Origin: Bordetella parapertussis
Lineage (GTDB): Bacteria > Pseudomonadota > Gammaproteobacteria > Burkholderiales > Burkholderiaceae_C
Direction: 5' to 3'
NCBI GenBank assembly: GCA_945861305.1
Contig: CAMATW010000018.1
Location: forward strand, 1-51,360
Length of the DNA: 51,360 nt
The translations under genes and the position numbers were made by a program. This document shows, in pieces, positions 29,348-36,864 of this stretch. Under the pieces are notes generated by a model, which saw only the letters and a list, made by a program, of their open reading frames with translations, was not told the origin of the DNA and ran no database searches. How positions within the stretch are numbered: the first letter of the stretch is position 1; every line of letters starts with the position of its first letter.

Positions 29348-29638
29348 ATGTATCAAATATTACTTTGGATTGGACTTCTTTTCCACACCGCTTTGTTCGC
29401 TCAAACCAGCAGAGAATGCGAGTTAATGCAACAAAGAATTTCAGGGACGGGACATGTCAACACTGTGTGTTCTGCCCTTTACAAAGAATGTTCAAAGGAA
29501 TCAGTCAAAAAAACAGACCCAAAGGAGGCTCAAAACCAATGCGGCAAAAACCTTGGGAGCTGTCAAATGGCTGGTCAACTGAGTGGAGAAGACTTACAAC
29601 TTGTTATCGATGAATACAAAACCGCTTGTAAAAAATAA
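29348..29638 (+). CDS. Small secreted cysteine-rich protein, unknown
   Basis: About 96 aa. The ATG at 29348 gives a signal peptide (MYQILLWIGLLFHTALFAQ) followed by a mature domain of about 77 aa with six Cys, likely three disulfides. An upstream in-frame ATG at 29252 would put a charged stretch before the signal and is less likely. No family recognised. Divergent from the binding-protein gene. Confidence 0.6.
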   Translation: MYQILLWIGLLFHTALFAQTSRECELMQQRISGTGHVNTVCSALYKECSKESVKKTDPKEAQNQCGKNLGSCQMAGQLSGEDLQLVIDEYKTACKK

Positions 29639-29808
29639 CACGGTTTTATACAGGCTATGGCTTGCGGTTGTATTGGATGTAGTGCTAACTGAATCAAGCT
29701 TTGCATCTTCTAAAGTCATGACAGTTCTTTCATCAATAGAAGCACCCTGGTAAGTCTTGTAAAGCATACACTCAACTTTCGGCAGGTGGATAGGGACGAA
29801 GGAGCAAA
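29639..29808. other. Intergenic stretch with a weak minus-strand reading frame
   Basis: A minus-strand frame (29594-29821) contains protein-like sequence (VECMLYKTYQGASIDERTVMTL), but it overlaps the coding ends of both plus-strand neighbours and has no ribosome-binding site. It may be a decayed gene; nothing else was seen here. Confidence 0.25.
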
Positions 29809-30123
29809 ATGGCAATTTCATGGTTAACCGCTCTCAAAATTGTGCCTTGGGAAAAGGTACTGGAACATGCACCAGGTGTAATGGACAAGGCGCGTGGCTT
29901 TATAGATAAACGTCGGACAGAAGAGGTCCAAGCGCCTACCGAGCTGGCGCAACTGGCAAAGGTACAGCAGGAAATGGCGCATACGCTTTCCCAGTTGGCC
30001 GAACAAAACCTCGCCCTGATTACAGCGGTTAAACGCTTGCAGGTGCGTATGAAATGGCTTAGCGCTGGGCTGCTATTGACCCTTTGTGCTTGCGGGGTTT
30101 GGGCTGCACTGTTACTTCAATAA
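29809..30123 (+). CDS. Small tail-anchored membrane protein, unknown
   Basis: A 104-aa protein with a strong AAGGAG Shine-Dalgarno 5 nt before the ATG. Residues about 40-85 are helical with heptad-like spacing (QLAKVQQEMAHTLSQLAEQN), suggesting a short coiled coil. Residues about 84-103 form a single C-terminal membrane helix (WLSAGLLLTLCACGVWAALLL). This layout suggests a tail-anchored, oligomerising inner-membrane protein. Family not recognised. Confidence 0.6.
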   Translation: MAISWLTALKIVPWEKVLEHAPGVMDKARGFIDKRRTEEVQAPTELAQLAKVQQEMAHTLSQLAEQNLALITAVKRLQVRMKWLSAGLLLTLCACGVWAALLLQ

Positions 30124-30166
30124 CCGTCGCCCACGCAATGAGTCACTTCTTTCTAGGGGGGGGAAA

Positions 30167-30754
30167 TTAAAGGGCAGATTTCAGCTGCTCGATACGGTCT
30201 TGTCCCCAGAACATCTGCTCGCCAACGAAAAATGTGGGGGCGCCAAATACGCCACGCTCTACAGCCTGTGTTGTGACTTCTTTGAGCCTGTCTTTGGTTT
30301 CCTGTTCATTTGCCAATTGGAGTAAGTCAGCAGGATCGAAATGCGCCTCGCGCAGTACGCCTTCAACGACCTCTGGGTCGTTGAGATTAAGTGCATCTAC
30401 CCAGATGGCTTTAAAAATAATGTCCATGAATTCATGCATTCGAGCATCAGAGCGCATCTGTAACCCTGTCAACATGCGCATAAGGGTTGTGGTGATGATG
30501 GGGAAAAAGGGGTTGTTGTTCAAAGGAACACCGTAGCTGTCTGCAAAACGTTTGAAGTCCACGAAAATGTACTTTCCCTTAGCGGGTACGCTGACCGGTG
30601 ACACATTACCCGTCGACTTAAAAACAGCACCCAACAGCATGGGAAGGTAGATAGGACTGGCGCCTGTTTCAGCCTTTATCTTGTCCATTTGAGTGTGCGC
30701 CAAATAGGTGGCCAAGCTGCCAAAGTCAAAATAGTAGTCAAATGTTTTTGCCAT
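30167..30754 (-). CDS. DsbA-fold 2-hydroxychromene-2-carboxylate isomerase family protein
   Basis: A 195-aa protein of the kappa-GST/HCCA isomerase group (thioredoxin fold with helical insertion). FDYYFDFGSLATYLAH at the N-terminus holds the active-site Ser at the position usual for these glutathione-dependent isomerases, and GVFGAPTFFVGEQMFWGQDRI is the family C-terminal signature. HCCA isomerases act in naphthalene degradation, but many homologues serve other pathways. It follows the SDR gene by 21 nt on the same strand, so both are co-transcribed. Confidence 0.83.
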   Translation of the reverse strand: MAKTFDYYFDFGSLATYLAHTQMDKIKAETGASPIYLPMLLGAVFKSTGNVSPVSVPAKGKYIFVDFKRFADSYGVPLNNNPFFPIITTTLMRMLTGLQMRSDARMHEFMDIIFKAIWVDALNLNDPEVVEGVLREAHFDPADLLQLANEQETKDRLKEVTTQAVERGVFGAPTFFVGEQMFWGQDRIEQLKSAL

Positions 30755-30775
30755 GAATTCTTTCTCAACGTTTTT

Positions 30776-31540
30776 TCAAAATTTTTCCATATAGGGTCGC
30801 AAATCGAGTTCGTGCGTCCAAGCGTCTCTGGGCTGTTGGTGCAGCATCCAATAGGCGTCAGCAATATGGTCTGGATTCAAAATTCCGTCTTGATCCTTTA
30901 ACGCATAGCGATCTGGGAAAAGTGTACGGATAAATTCTGTATCGATGGCACCATCAATGATGGTGTGCGCAATATGGATGCCCATGGGGCCCAACTCGCG
31001 GGCCATGCTCTGGGCCAATCCACGCAAGGCCATTTTGCCTCCAGAAAAACCAGCAAAATTTGCACTGCCCCTTAAAGAAGCAGTGGCACCGGTAAAAATG
31101 ATCGTCCCTTTTTGACGGATGCCTTTTACTTGCTGAGCAGCGCCGTTAGCTCTTGCCACCATTCGCTTGGCAACCTCTCGTCCATTCAAGAAACCAGCCA
31201 AACAAGCCATTTCCCACATTTTTGTATAGCGCCTAGCGGTCTCGGTCAAGATGCTGTTCGGTGAGTTTGCACCAATATTGAAGACCAAGACTTCAATAGG
31301 TCCGATACTGGATTCAATGTGCTCTATGAGTGAGATCACTTCATCTTCTTTACGCGCATCAGATGCAAAGCCATGAGCAACACCACCAGCTTGCTGAATT
31401 TGACTCAGCAACGGCTGCAATTTATCTAGAGATCTGCGGGTGACACAAACAGCAAAACCTTCCCGCGCAAATCGCTTGGCCACTGCGCCACCAGTAGCAT
31501 CTCCAGCACCTATGACCAAGCAGACTTTTGTTTTTAACAT
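30776..31540 (-). CDS. Atypical short-chain dehydrogenase (catalytic Tyr replaced by Phe)
   Basis: A 254-aa SDR with cofactor site VIGAGDATGGAVA, which lacks the usual TGxxxGxG spacing. The catalytic position reads F-S-G-G-K (in NFAGFSGGKMAL), so the SDR tyrosine is Phe while the Lys remains. The C-terminus HELDLRPYMEKF marks a recognisable subgroup in which this Phe seems usual. It may be non-dehydrogenase or use another proton donor. First gene of a pair with the DsbA-fold isomerase. Confidence 0.8.
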   Translation of the reverse strand: MLKTKVCLVIGAGDATGGAVAKRFAREGFAVCVTRRSLDKLQPLLSQIQQAGGVAHGFASDARKEDEVISLIEHIESSIGPIEVLVFNIGANSPNSILTETARRYTKMWEMACLAGFLNGREVAKRMVARANGAAQQVKGIRQKGTIIFTGATASLRGSANFAGFSGGKMALRGLAQSMARELGPMGIHIAHTIIDGAIDTEFIRTLFPDRYALKDQDGILNPDHIADAYWMLHQQPRDAWTHELDLRPYMEKF

Positions 31541-31681
31541 GATGTAAAACTTATTGAATTAGGAAATACCAATACTGCGAATCTTACTGAGCTGAATATA
31601 GCTGCTACTGAGGTATTCCCTAGCCCGGTGTGAAGACGGCCTCTTGATACCAAGAAATAATATATAGATAAAACTGATTAT

Positions 31682-32065
31682 TCAAGAATCAATTTTTTTA
31701 CTGATGTCGTAGAGCATCTCAAGAATTTTCAATCGAATTTTTTCATCTTCAACTGTTTTGGATAAATCCATCAATTCGTTTGCTAAATGCAGGTTTAACT
31801 TATTTTTTTCAGAGCTACTTGCTTTTGCCGCGTTAAGTTCAACTTTCTTTAACTCAATCGCTTGAATAATTTTGGGGTTCTTTAGCAGTGCATTGGCGCT
31901 GATACCAATGACTTTATTGCTTGAGTTTGTTTCGTATGCTTCTTTATACGAATCGATCAAATTTTTGCCTGCTGTAATGCATGAAACAAACAATTTTTGT
32001 TTCTCAGTGAGTTTTGTCGTGTAGTGGGAGTCTTGATCAGCCAGAAATTTATCTCGAATATTCAT
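31682..32065 (-). CDS. Terminase-small-subunit-like DNA-binding protein (orphan)
   Basis: A 127-aa protein with the N-terminal pattern of phage terminase small subunits: KLTEKQKLFVSCITAGKNLIDSYKEAY followed by GISANALLKNPKIIQAIELK, a helix-turn-helix that binds packaging sites. The C-terminal half is charged and helical. No large terminase, portal or other phage gene is nearby, so it is an orphan, either a prophage relic or recruited. The gene is AT-rich and borders the most AT-rich gap of the window. Confidence 0.6.
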   Translation of the reverse strand: MNIRDKFLADQDSHYTTKLTEKQKLFVSCITAGKNLIDSYKEAYETNSSNKVIGISANALLKNPKIIQAIELKKVELNAAKASSSEKNKLNLHLANELMDLSKTVEDEKIRLKILEMLYDISKKIDS

Positions 32066-32335
32066 TTAAGTTCGCTCACTAAAAGAACAATGGGTCAGAG
32101 TAACATCGATTTATCTCATTCGTACCATTCATTCTTTAATAATTATTTATTTACTACTTTAAAAATATAAATACCATTAAATAATATTTTTATTGATATT
32201 TAATAAGTATATTCTTGAGACCTTTATAGGGGTATAGCGAATATAAATTCATTTGGAGATTAACCATCGTAAATACCTATTGCATTTCTTATTGGTAGTT
32301 TTGATAAAATGAAATTAATTTAATCTAAAAGTGCT
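32066..32335. promoter_or_regulatory. AT-rich divergent intergenic region upstream of tetR-like gene
   Basis: 270 bp, strikingly AT-rich. It contains an 8-bp inverted repeat (ATTAAATA / TATTTAAT) at 32176-32204 and a weak promoter candidate for the plus-strand regulator, TTGCAT with 17 nt to GATAAA, ending about 24 nt before its ATG. TetR-type proteins often repress their own promoter, so an operator may be here, but no clear palindrome of operator size was found near the start. Confidence 0.35.
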
Positions 32336-32938
32336 ATGGCAAGAATTCGTGAATTTGATACAGACATCGCTCTTAAGGTTGCAATGCATCTCTTTTGGCG
32401 CAAGGGTTACCACACCACCTCATTAGATGACCTGTGTGAAGCCATGCAAATCAGCAGAAGCAGTTTTTATTCAGCCTACACTGATAAAAAAACCTTGTTC
32501 ATCAGCTGTATGGACACTTATTTCGAAGGTTTTCGCTCGGCATTACCAGACGTTACAGGGTTAGAAAATCCCATACAAGCTTTGAGAAGACAGTACTTAA
32601 CTGTCATGTCAGACGATCTTCCCAATGTCTATTTGGGCTGCTTGCTTGTAAATACTATTCTTGAAATGGCAGACGTGGATGACGAACTGAAGAATTTGGC
32701 TGATCAAAGATGGAAGGTTTTAATCGAAGACTATTCAAGAGAAGCTTTTTTACACGCCGGTCTTTCGCAAGCAGAGGCGCAGATTTTTTCAAAACATTTG
32801 GATGTGGTCATTGCTGGCGTCACTGTGGCCGACAGAAGAATGATGCCTCGATCAGGTTTAAGGGACATCATTAACCAAACCTTTGATTTTTTTCAGTTGG
32901 CATTAGCCTCAAAAAGGCAAGCCCTACCAACCTATTAG
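32336..32938 (+). CDS. TetR/AcrR-family transcriptional regulator
   Basis: A 200-aa regulator. The N-terminal helix-turn-helix spans residues about 10-55 (ALKVAMHLFWRKGYHTTSLDDLCEAMQISRSSFYSAYTDKKTLF), with the pattern typical of TetR proteins and the usual Phe-Tyr at the recognition helix. The C-terminal ligand-binding domain resembles the TetR_C subgroup with LGCLLVNTILEMA. It is followed 13 nt later by the BLUF gene. Targets are unknown; the SDR/isomerase pair on the other side of the terminase-like gene is a candidate. Confidence 0.88.
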   Translation: MARIREFDTDIALKVAMHLFWRKGYHTTSLDDLCEAMQISRSSFYSAYTDKKTLFISCMDTYFEGFRSALPDVTGLENPIQALRRQYLTVMSDDLPNVYLGCLLVNTILEMADVDDELKNLADQRWKVLIEDYSREAFLHAGLSQAEAQIFSKHLDVVIAGVTVADRRMMPRSGLRDIINQTFDFFQLALASKRQALPTY

Positions 32939-32951
32939 GTCAATAATCACC

Positions 32952-33359
32952 ATGCTTGTACGTCTACTTTATGTCAGCAAAGAAATTGCGGCACCGCCTT
33001 CAAACTTTGCTGAATTGAATTTAGAAAAATTCAGGATAAACAACCAATTAAACGATATCACTGGTGTCCTGTGCAGCGGTGAAGGAATTTTTCTGCAAGT
33101 TCTTGAAGGCTATCGAAGCAACGTCAATAAACTTTACGCGAATATCCACAAGGATGAAAGACACTCTGATATTGAATTACTTCACTACGAAGAAATTACT
33201 GAGCGAGCCTTTTATGCTTGGTCTATGGATTACATACCTATTTCGACTTTGTACCCATTGATCAAGATTGAACACCCTGAGTTTGATCCCTATCTGTCCT
33301 CTGGAAAAATCATTATCAGTTGTGTCTTAGAGTATCTGCGACTTAACGAAGAGCATTAG
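32952..33359 (+). CDS. BLUF-domain blue-light photoreceptor (stand-alone)
   Basis: A 135-aa single-domain BLUF protein binding FAD and sensing blue light. All key residues are present: Tyr7 in RLLYVS, Asn31 in NNQLNDITGVL, Gln49 in FLQVLEG, and the Trp90/Met92 pair in FYAWSMDY. The LEG and DERH elements of the fold are normal. There is a short C-terminal helical tail but no output domain, so it must signal through a partner. It lies 13 nt after the TetR-like gene on the same strand, suggesting co-expression and possibly direct interaction. The first residues (LVRLLYVS) fit the usual BLUF start at this ATG. Confidence 0.9.
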   Translation: MLVRLLYVSKEIAAPPSNFAELNLEKFRINNQLNDITGVLCSGEGIFLQVLEGYRSNVNKLYANIHKDERHSDIELLHYEEITERAFYAWSMDYIPISTLYPLIKIEHPEFDPYLSSGKIIISCVLEYLRLNEEH

Positions 33360-33618
33360 GCTTAGCCAATAGAACTTGTATTCAAATTTGAGCCACACTT
33401 CCTAACCATTCTGCACAACACTAACGGGCTTTGGCTTATACCTATCTAAGAGTTGGCTGATCAAGCCATAAAACTGATTGCGCAAGGTGGCTTTAAAGCT
33501 TGTATCCTGTGGTCTCATCTTGATACATCCAAATTCTGCAAGTGTGAGGCATCTGCTTGAGCAACAGCCTAAGTAGTGCAAATGGACGTACGCTCATCAA
33601 TTTCATCGGATCAAAAAC
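33360..33618. other. Intergenic region with a possible short minus-strand frame
   Basis: The minus strand is open for about 60 codons ending at 33402 (containing CLTLAEFGCIKMRPQ and YGLISQLLDRYKPKP). There is no ATG with a Shine-Dalgarno and no family recognised. It might be a small protein or a gene remnant. No promoter or terminator was evident. Confidence 0.25.
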
Positions 33619-35037
33619 ATGCGATTCCTGATTCAACTCCTGTGTTTTGCTTTGCTACCTTTCTTGGCTGTAGCAGCCCCGCCTTACCAGATGCCGGCTG
33701 GTGCCGCCGACCATGAAGCTCCCGACATCGTGGCGGGCTACCGCGCCATCTTCACCTGTTCGGCCCATTTCTTTGCCGGACGTCCCTTGGAAGACATTCT
33801 CAAGGTTGAACTCATCGATGTGCAAGGCAAAGGTTTTCCGGACCCTGTCATTGATGAAAAGCGCCAACTGGTGTTTGCTTCCGACCCGCACAACATTTAC
33901 CGGCGCATTGCTGCGTTCCGCCCGGACATGGGCTGTACGCTGCTGCCGCCGCACTGGGAACTCAGTGATGTGCCGCGCCTGCCTAACGTGGCGTATGCGC
34001 CTGCGTCCGATGTCTTCGCTCTGGCGTTTCCGGCAGGAGACAAAGTGGAATTGCCAGCCGATGGCGTGGACCCGTCTTATCCGCAACTTGAAGCGGTACT
34101 GGCCAAAGCCTTTGACGGCGTGACGCATGCCAAGGTGCCAGGCACTGTGACTACAGCCGTGCTGGTGATCAAGCGCGACAAGCAAAACCATTACAAGCTG
34201 ATTGCCGAGCGTTACCGTCAGGGTTTTGGCATATACAGCGGCTACCGCACCTGGTCGACTGCCAAAAGCATCAGTGCCGCCGTGCTGGCAATTGCCAGTC
34301 AACAAGGCATTTTGGAATTGGATAAACCGGTTTCCATTCCTGAATGGCCGCAAGGCGACCCAAGGCGCAGCATTACCTACAAACAGCTGATGCGTATGTC
34401 CAGCGGTTTGTACAGTGGCGGCTCGAATTCAGCGGCGGTGTATTTTGGCGGTCAGGATGTGGTCAGCGCTGCCACTGGCACACCCTTGGAAGTCAATCCC
34501 GGCACCCGCTGGAAATACGCCAACAACGACACTTTGCTGCTGATGCGCTCGCTGCGTCACCTACTGGCCGACGATTTGCGCTATTTGCGCTTTCCTTATG
34601 ATGAATTGTTGCATCCGCTGGGCATGAACCACACGCGCATGGAGGTAGACCATGCGGGCAATTTCATCGCCTCCAGCCAGGTCTACACCACGGCGCGCGA
34701 CCTTGCCCGCTTCGGTATTTTTCTGGATCAGGACGGCGTGCATCAGGGCAAGCGCTTGCTGCCTGAAGGGTGGATTCAGTTTGTCAGCACGCCAGCACCC
34801 GCCAGGCCGGTCGTGGCCGGTGAATGGGGTTATGGCGCACAGTTTTGGCTGCTAGACACCATGCCAGACGTGCCCAAAGGCACCTACACCACGTACGGCA
34901 ACAAGGGTCAGTATGTGACCGTGGTTCCCGGCCATGACTTGGTCATTGTCAGAACCGGCGTCGACCCCAACGGCATCGAATACAAACAGGACAGGCTGGT
35001 GGTCGATGTGCTAAAGGCATTGAAGCAGATTCCTTGA
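33619..35037 (+). CDS. Serine hydrolase, class C beta-lactamase family
   Basis: A 472-aa secreted enzyme with a signal peptide (MRFLIQLLCFALLPFLAVAAP). The C-terminal half (residues about 150-470) is a beta-lactamase/DD-peptidase-like domain: catalytic SxxK in TWSTAKS, YxN in KYANND, and a KxG-like element in YGNKGQYV. The first 150 residues are an extra domain unlike beta-lactamases. Members act as esterases, peptidases or amidases; resistance function should not be assumed. Codon use is visibly more GC-rich than in flanking genes, hinting at a different origin. Stands alone. Confidence 0.82.
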   Translation: MRFLIQLLCFALLPFLAVAAPPYQMPAGAADHEAPDIVAGYRAIFTCSAHFFAGRPLEDILKVELIDVQGKGFPDPVIDEKRQLVFASDPHNIYRRIAAFRPDMGCTLLPPHWELSDVPRLPNVAYAPASDVFALAFPAGDKVELPADGVDPSYPQLEAVLAKAFDGVTHAKVPGTVTTAVLVIKRDKQNHYKLIAERYRQGFGIYSGYRTWSTAKSISAAVLAIASQQGILELDKPVSIPEWPQGDPRRSITYKQLMRMSSGLYSGGSNSAAVYFGGQDVVSAATGTPLEVNPGTRWKYANNDTLLLMRSLRHLLADDLRYLRFPYDELLHPLGMNHTRMEVDHAGNFIASSQVYTTARDLARFGIFLDQDGVHQGKRLLPEGWIQFVSTPAPARPVVAGEWGYGAQFWLLDTMPDVPKGTYTTYGNKGQYVTVVPGHDLVIVRTGVDPNGIEYKQDRLVVDVLKALKQIP

Positions 35038-35210
35038 AACAAATCCAGATGCAAAGGGGTACTGAAATGATTTACTTGGTTAGATTAATAGCAAAACCAC
35101 CATAAGTATCAAAATATAATTGAACACTGCGTATGTGCCAACTGTGCAGTTGCTGCAGAAAAATTGCAATAAAACAACCGCCATGCGTTTAACAAAAACC
35201 TGCTTAGAAT

Positions 35211-35253
35211 GACTAAAGTGGTAGCTTAAATGTGGAAAGCTTTGTTATGCGTA
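35211..35253 (+). repeat. Direct repeat, copy 1 (5' of small Cys-rich gene)
   Basis: About 43 bases covering the upstream region and start of the following small gene. They align without gaps to 35518-35560 at roughly three quarters identity (AAAGTGxTAGCTT and TGCGTA shared). Confidence 0.5.
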
Positions 35254-35519
35254 TGCTGATTAACTTGCGTCAAATACTAGCTGTTTGTTTAACCTTGACT
35301 TTGCAACACCCGATATCTGCCCAACCGACAGAAAGCAGCGATGAGGGTTTTAAGTTTTGTATGAACACCTGCACTTCTCATTCATGCTCTGGGCCAGCAT
35401 CAGTTGTTGAGAAAAACTGCGCTCGAAAATGCTCGAATCACACAACAACTACAAGTCATATTTCATTAAATGGGAGTGGTATGTGCCTAGCCAACCCACA
35501 AAAACTCCTTTTTAAATGA
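35247..35519 (+). CDS. Small secreted cysteine-rich protein, unknown
   Basis: About 90 aa. The start MRMLINLRQILAVCLTLTL is a signal peptide with cleavage near ISAQ. The mature part of about 65 aa has six Cys (CMNTCTSHSC ... CARKC ... C), and so is probably stabilised by disulfides. GGAAAG precedes the ATG at 35247. It is flanked by diverged direct repeats, suggesting it was once tandemly duplicated. Layout is similar to the small secreted protein at 29348, but the cysteine spacing differs. Family not recognised. Confidence 0.55.
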   Translation: MRMLINLRQILAVCLTLTLQHPISAQPTESSDEGFKFCMNTCTSHSCSGPASVVEKNCARKCSNHTTTTSHISLNGSGMCLANPQKLLFK

Positions 35520-35560
35520 TCAAAGTGATAGCTTGAGTTTGGAAGGCTCAGTTGTGCGTA
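35518..35560 (+). repeat. Direct repeat, copy 2 (remnant of a second start region)
   Basis: Aligns with 35211-35253. Here the start-like GTG/ATG is followed within a few codons by a stop, so a second copy of the small gene appears to have been lost, leaving its upstream region. Confidence 0.5.
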
Positions 35561-35577
35561 ATGTCGGGGTCAAAACA

Positions 35578-35605
35578 TAAAAAAATGCCGCGGAATGCGG
35601 CATTT
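35578..35605 (-). terminator. Intrinsic terminator after the second Liv operon's binding-protein gene
   Basis: On the minus strand an 8-bp stem (AATGCCGC / GCGGCATT) with a 5-nt loop is followed by a run of seven or eight T. It lies 18 nt beyond the stop of the gene at 35623, in the right place to end that minus-strand operon. Confidence 0.85.
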
Positions 35606-35622
35606 ATGAATGCTGCAGTGAA

Positions 35623-36834
35623 TTACTTCACAGCAACTGGTTTACCAAATTCAATCCAGTTTTTACCATCAAATTTCACTAACTGCATGGTTTGGAACAA
35701 AGCAAAATCAGTTGGCGAAGAGCTAGCCAATACACCGGGCAAGGCCATCGGCACTTGAAAGTCCTTGATGCTGGTAGCTTGTTTCATGACGTTTTCTCTG
35801 GTCAGGTTGTCCCCTGCCTGCCTGAGCACGTGCACCATTAACTGAGCCACAGCATAGCCATAGGTGGCGTTGCCATCGTCTTGACTGACTTCAGGCGCAT
35901 ATTTTTTGATCAATGCTTTGAAGTCCTTCATGGTCGGGTCGTTATCCCAGCGGCTATCGGCACCTTCTTTGATGTACTGCATTGAAATCAAGCCCACAGA
36001 AATATCAAGACCTGCAGGCTTCAAGACGCTACCCACCGAAGCAGAAACTTGGTTCAGGTAGTGTGTGGGCTTCCAGCCCACTTCAGCAACCTTGCGGATG
36101 GCTTGCGCTGCAAACTTGGGGGTGGTGATGTTGAAAAAGGTATCTGCACCCGAGCCCTTAAGCGAAACAATTTGAGAATCGATGGTGGGGTCGGTTACTT
36201 CATAAGAAGCTTGCGAAACAATCATACTTGCAGCTTTGGCACCCAAGCCATCCTTGAAACCGGTAAAGTAGTCCTTGCCGTAATCGTCGTTTTGAAACAG
36301 CACCGCGATTTTGGCATTGGGCTTGGTTGCCAAAATATGCTGGGCATAAAGCTTACCTTCGGAATGGTAATTTGGGTTGAAACCAATGGTCCAAGGGTTG
36401 TTTTGCGGGTCGTTCCATTTAGATGCACCAGTGGCCAAGAAAATGTGCGGCACTTTCTTGTTATTCATGTACTTGTGAATAGCAGTATTCGAAGGTGTGC
36501 CCAAGGTGCCCATGGTCAACAAGACTTCATCTTGTTCTACCAAACGGCGAATCATCTCCACTGTTTTGGGCGGGCTATAGCCATCATCTAGGGTGAGGAA
36601 ATTGATCTTACGGCCATTGACGCCACCTTGTTCATTCAGTTGCTTGAAGTAAGCCGCCTGAACCTTGCCGATGACCCCGTAAGCTGAGGCAGGCCCGCTG
36701 TAGGGCATGGTTTGGCCAATTTTAATTTCAGTGTCGCTGGCACCAGGGTCGTATTTTTTTTGCGCAGCCACCGGCGCGGCAAAGCCAATGAGTGAAATGC
36801 ATAGCGCAGTCAGGGTAAATTGTCTCTTTTTCAT
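35623..36834 (-). CDS. ABC transporter substrate-binding protein (Peripla_BP_6), system 2
   Basis: A 403-aa periplasmic binding protein with a Sec signal peptide (MKKRQFTLTALCISLIGFAAPVAAQ). The mature part has the Liv-type fold: EIKIGQTMPYSGPASAYGVIG, GGVNGRKINFLTLDDGYSP, and ATYGYAVAQLMVHVL in the second lobe. The pattern resembles binding proteins for branched-chain amino acids and aromatic acids; the ligand is unknown. In this operon it is the last gene (livG-livF-livH-livM-SBP) and is followed by a strong terminator. Confidence 0.9.
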   Translation of the reverse strand: MKKRQFTLTALCISLIGFAAPVAAQKKYDPGASDTEIKIGQTMPYSGPASAYGVIGKVQAAYFKQLNEQGGVNGRKINFLTLDDGYSPPKTVEMIRRLVEQDEVLLTMGTLGTPSNTAIHKYMNNKKVPHIFLATGASKWNDPQNNPWTIGFNPNYHSEGKLYAQHILATKPNAKIAVLFQNDDYGKDYFTGFKDGLGAKAASMIVSQASYEVTDPTIDSQIVSLKGSGADTFFNITTPKFAAQAIRKVAEVGWKPTHYLNQVSASVGSVLKPAGLDISVGLISMQYIKEGADSRWDNDPTMKDFKALIKKYAPEVSQDDGNATYGYAVAQLMVHVLRQAGDNLTRENVMKQATSIKDFQVPMALPGVLASSSPTDFALFQTMQLVKFDGKNWIEFGKPVAVK

Positions 36835-36864
36835 AGGTAGTCCTTGGTTGAGAGGGATTGAAAA

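Noticed and set aside
29594..29821. Minus-strand reading frame of 75 codons with protein-like sequence
   Set aside because: Overlaps the coding ends of two better-supported plus-strand genes, lacks a ribosome-binding site and a recognisable family.
33619..35037. Beta-lactamase resistance gene
   Set aside because: The SxxK and YxN motifs place it in the broad class C-like serine hydrolase family, but the large extra N-terminal domain and lack of AmpC-specific signatures argue against a resistance enzyme.
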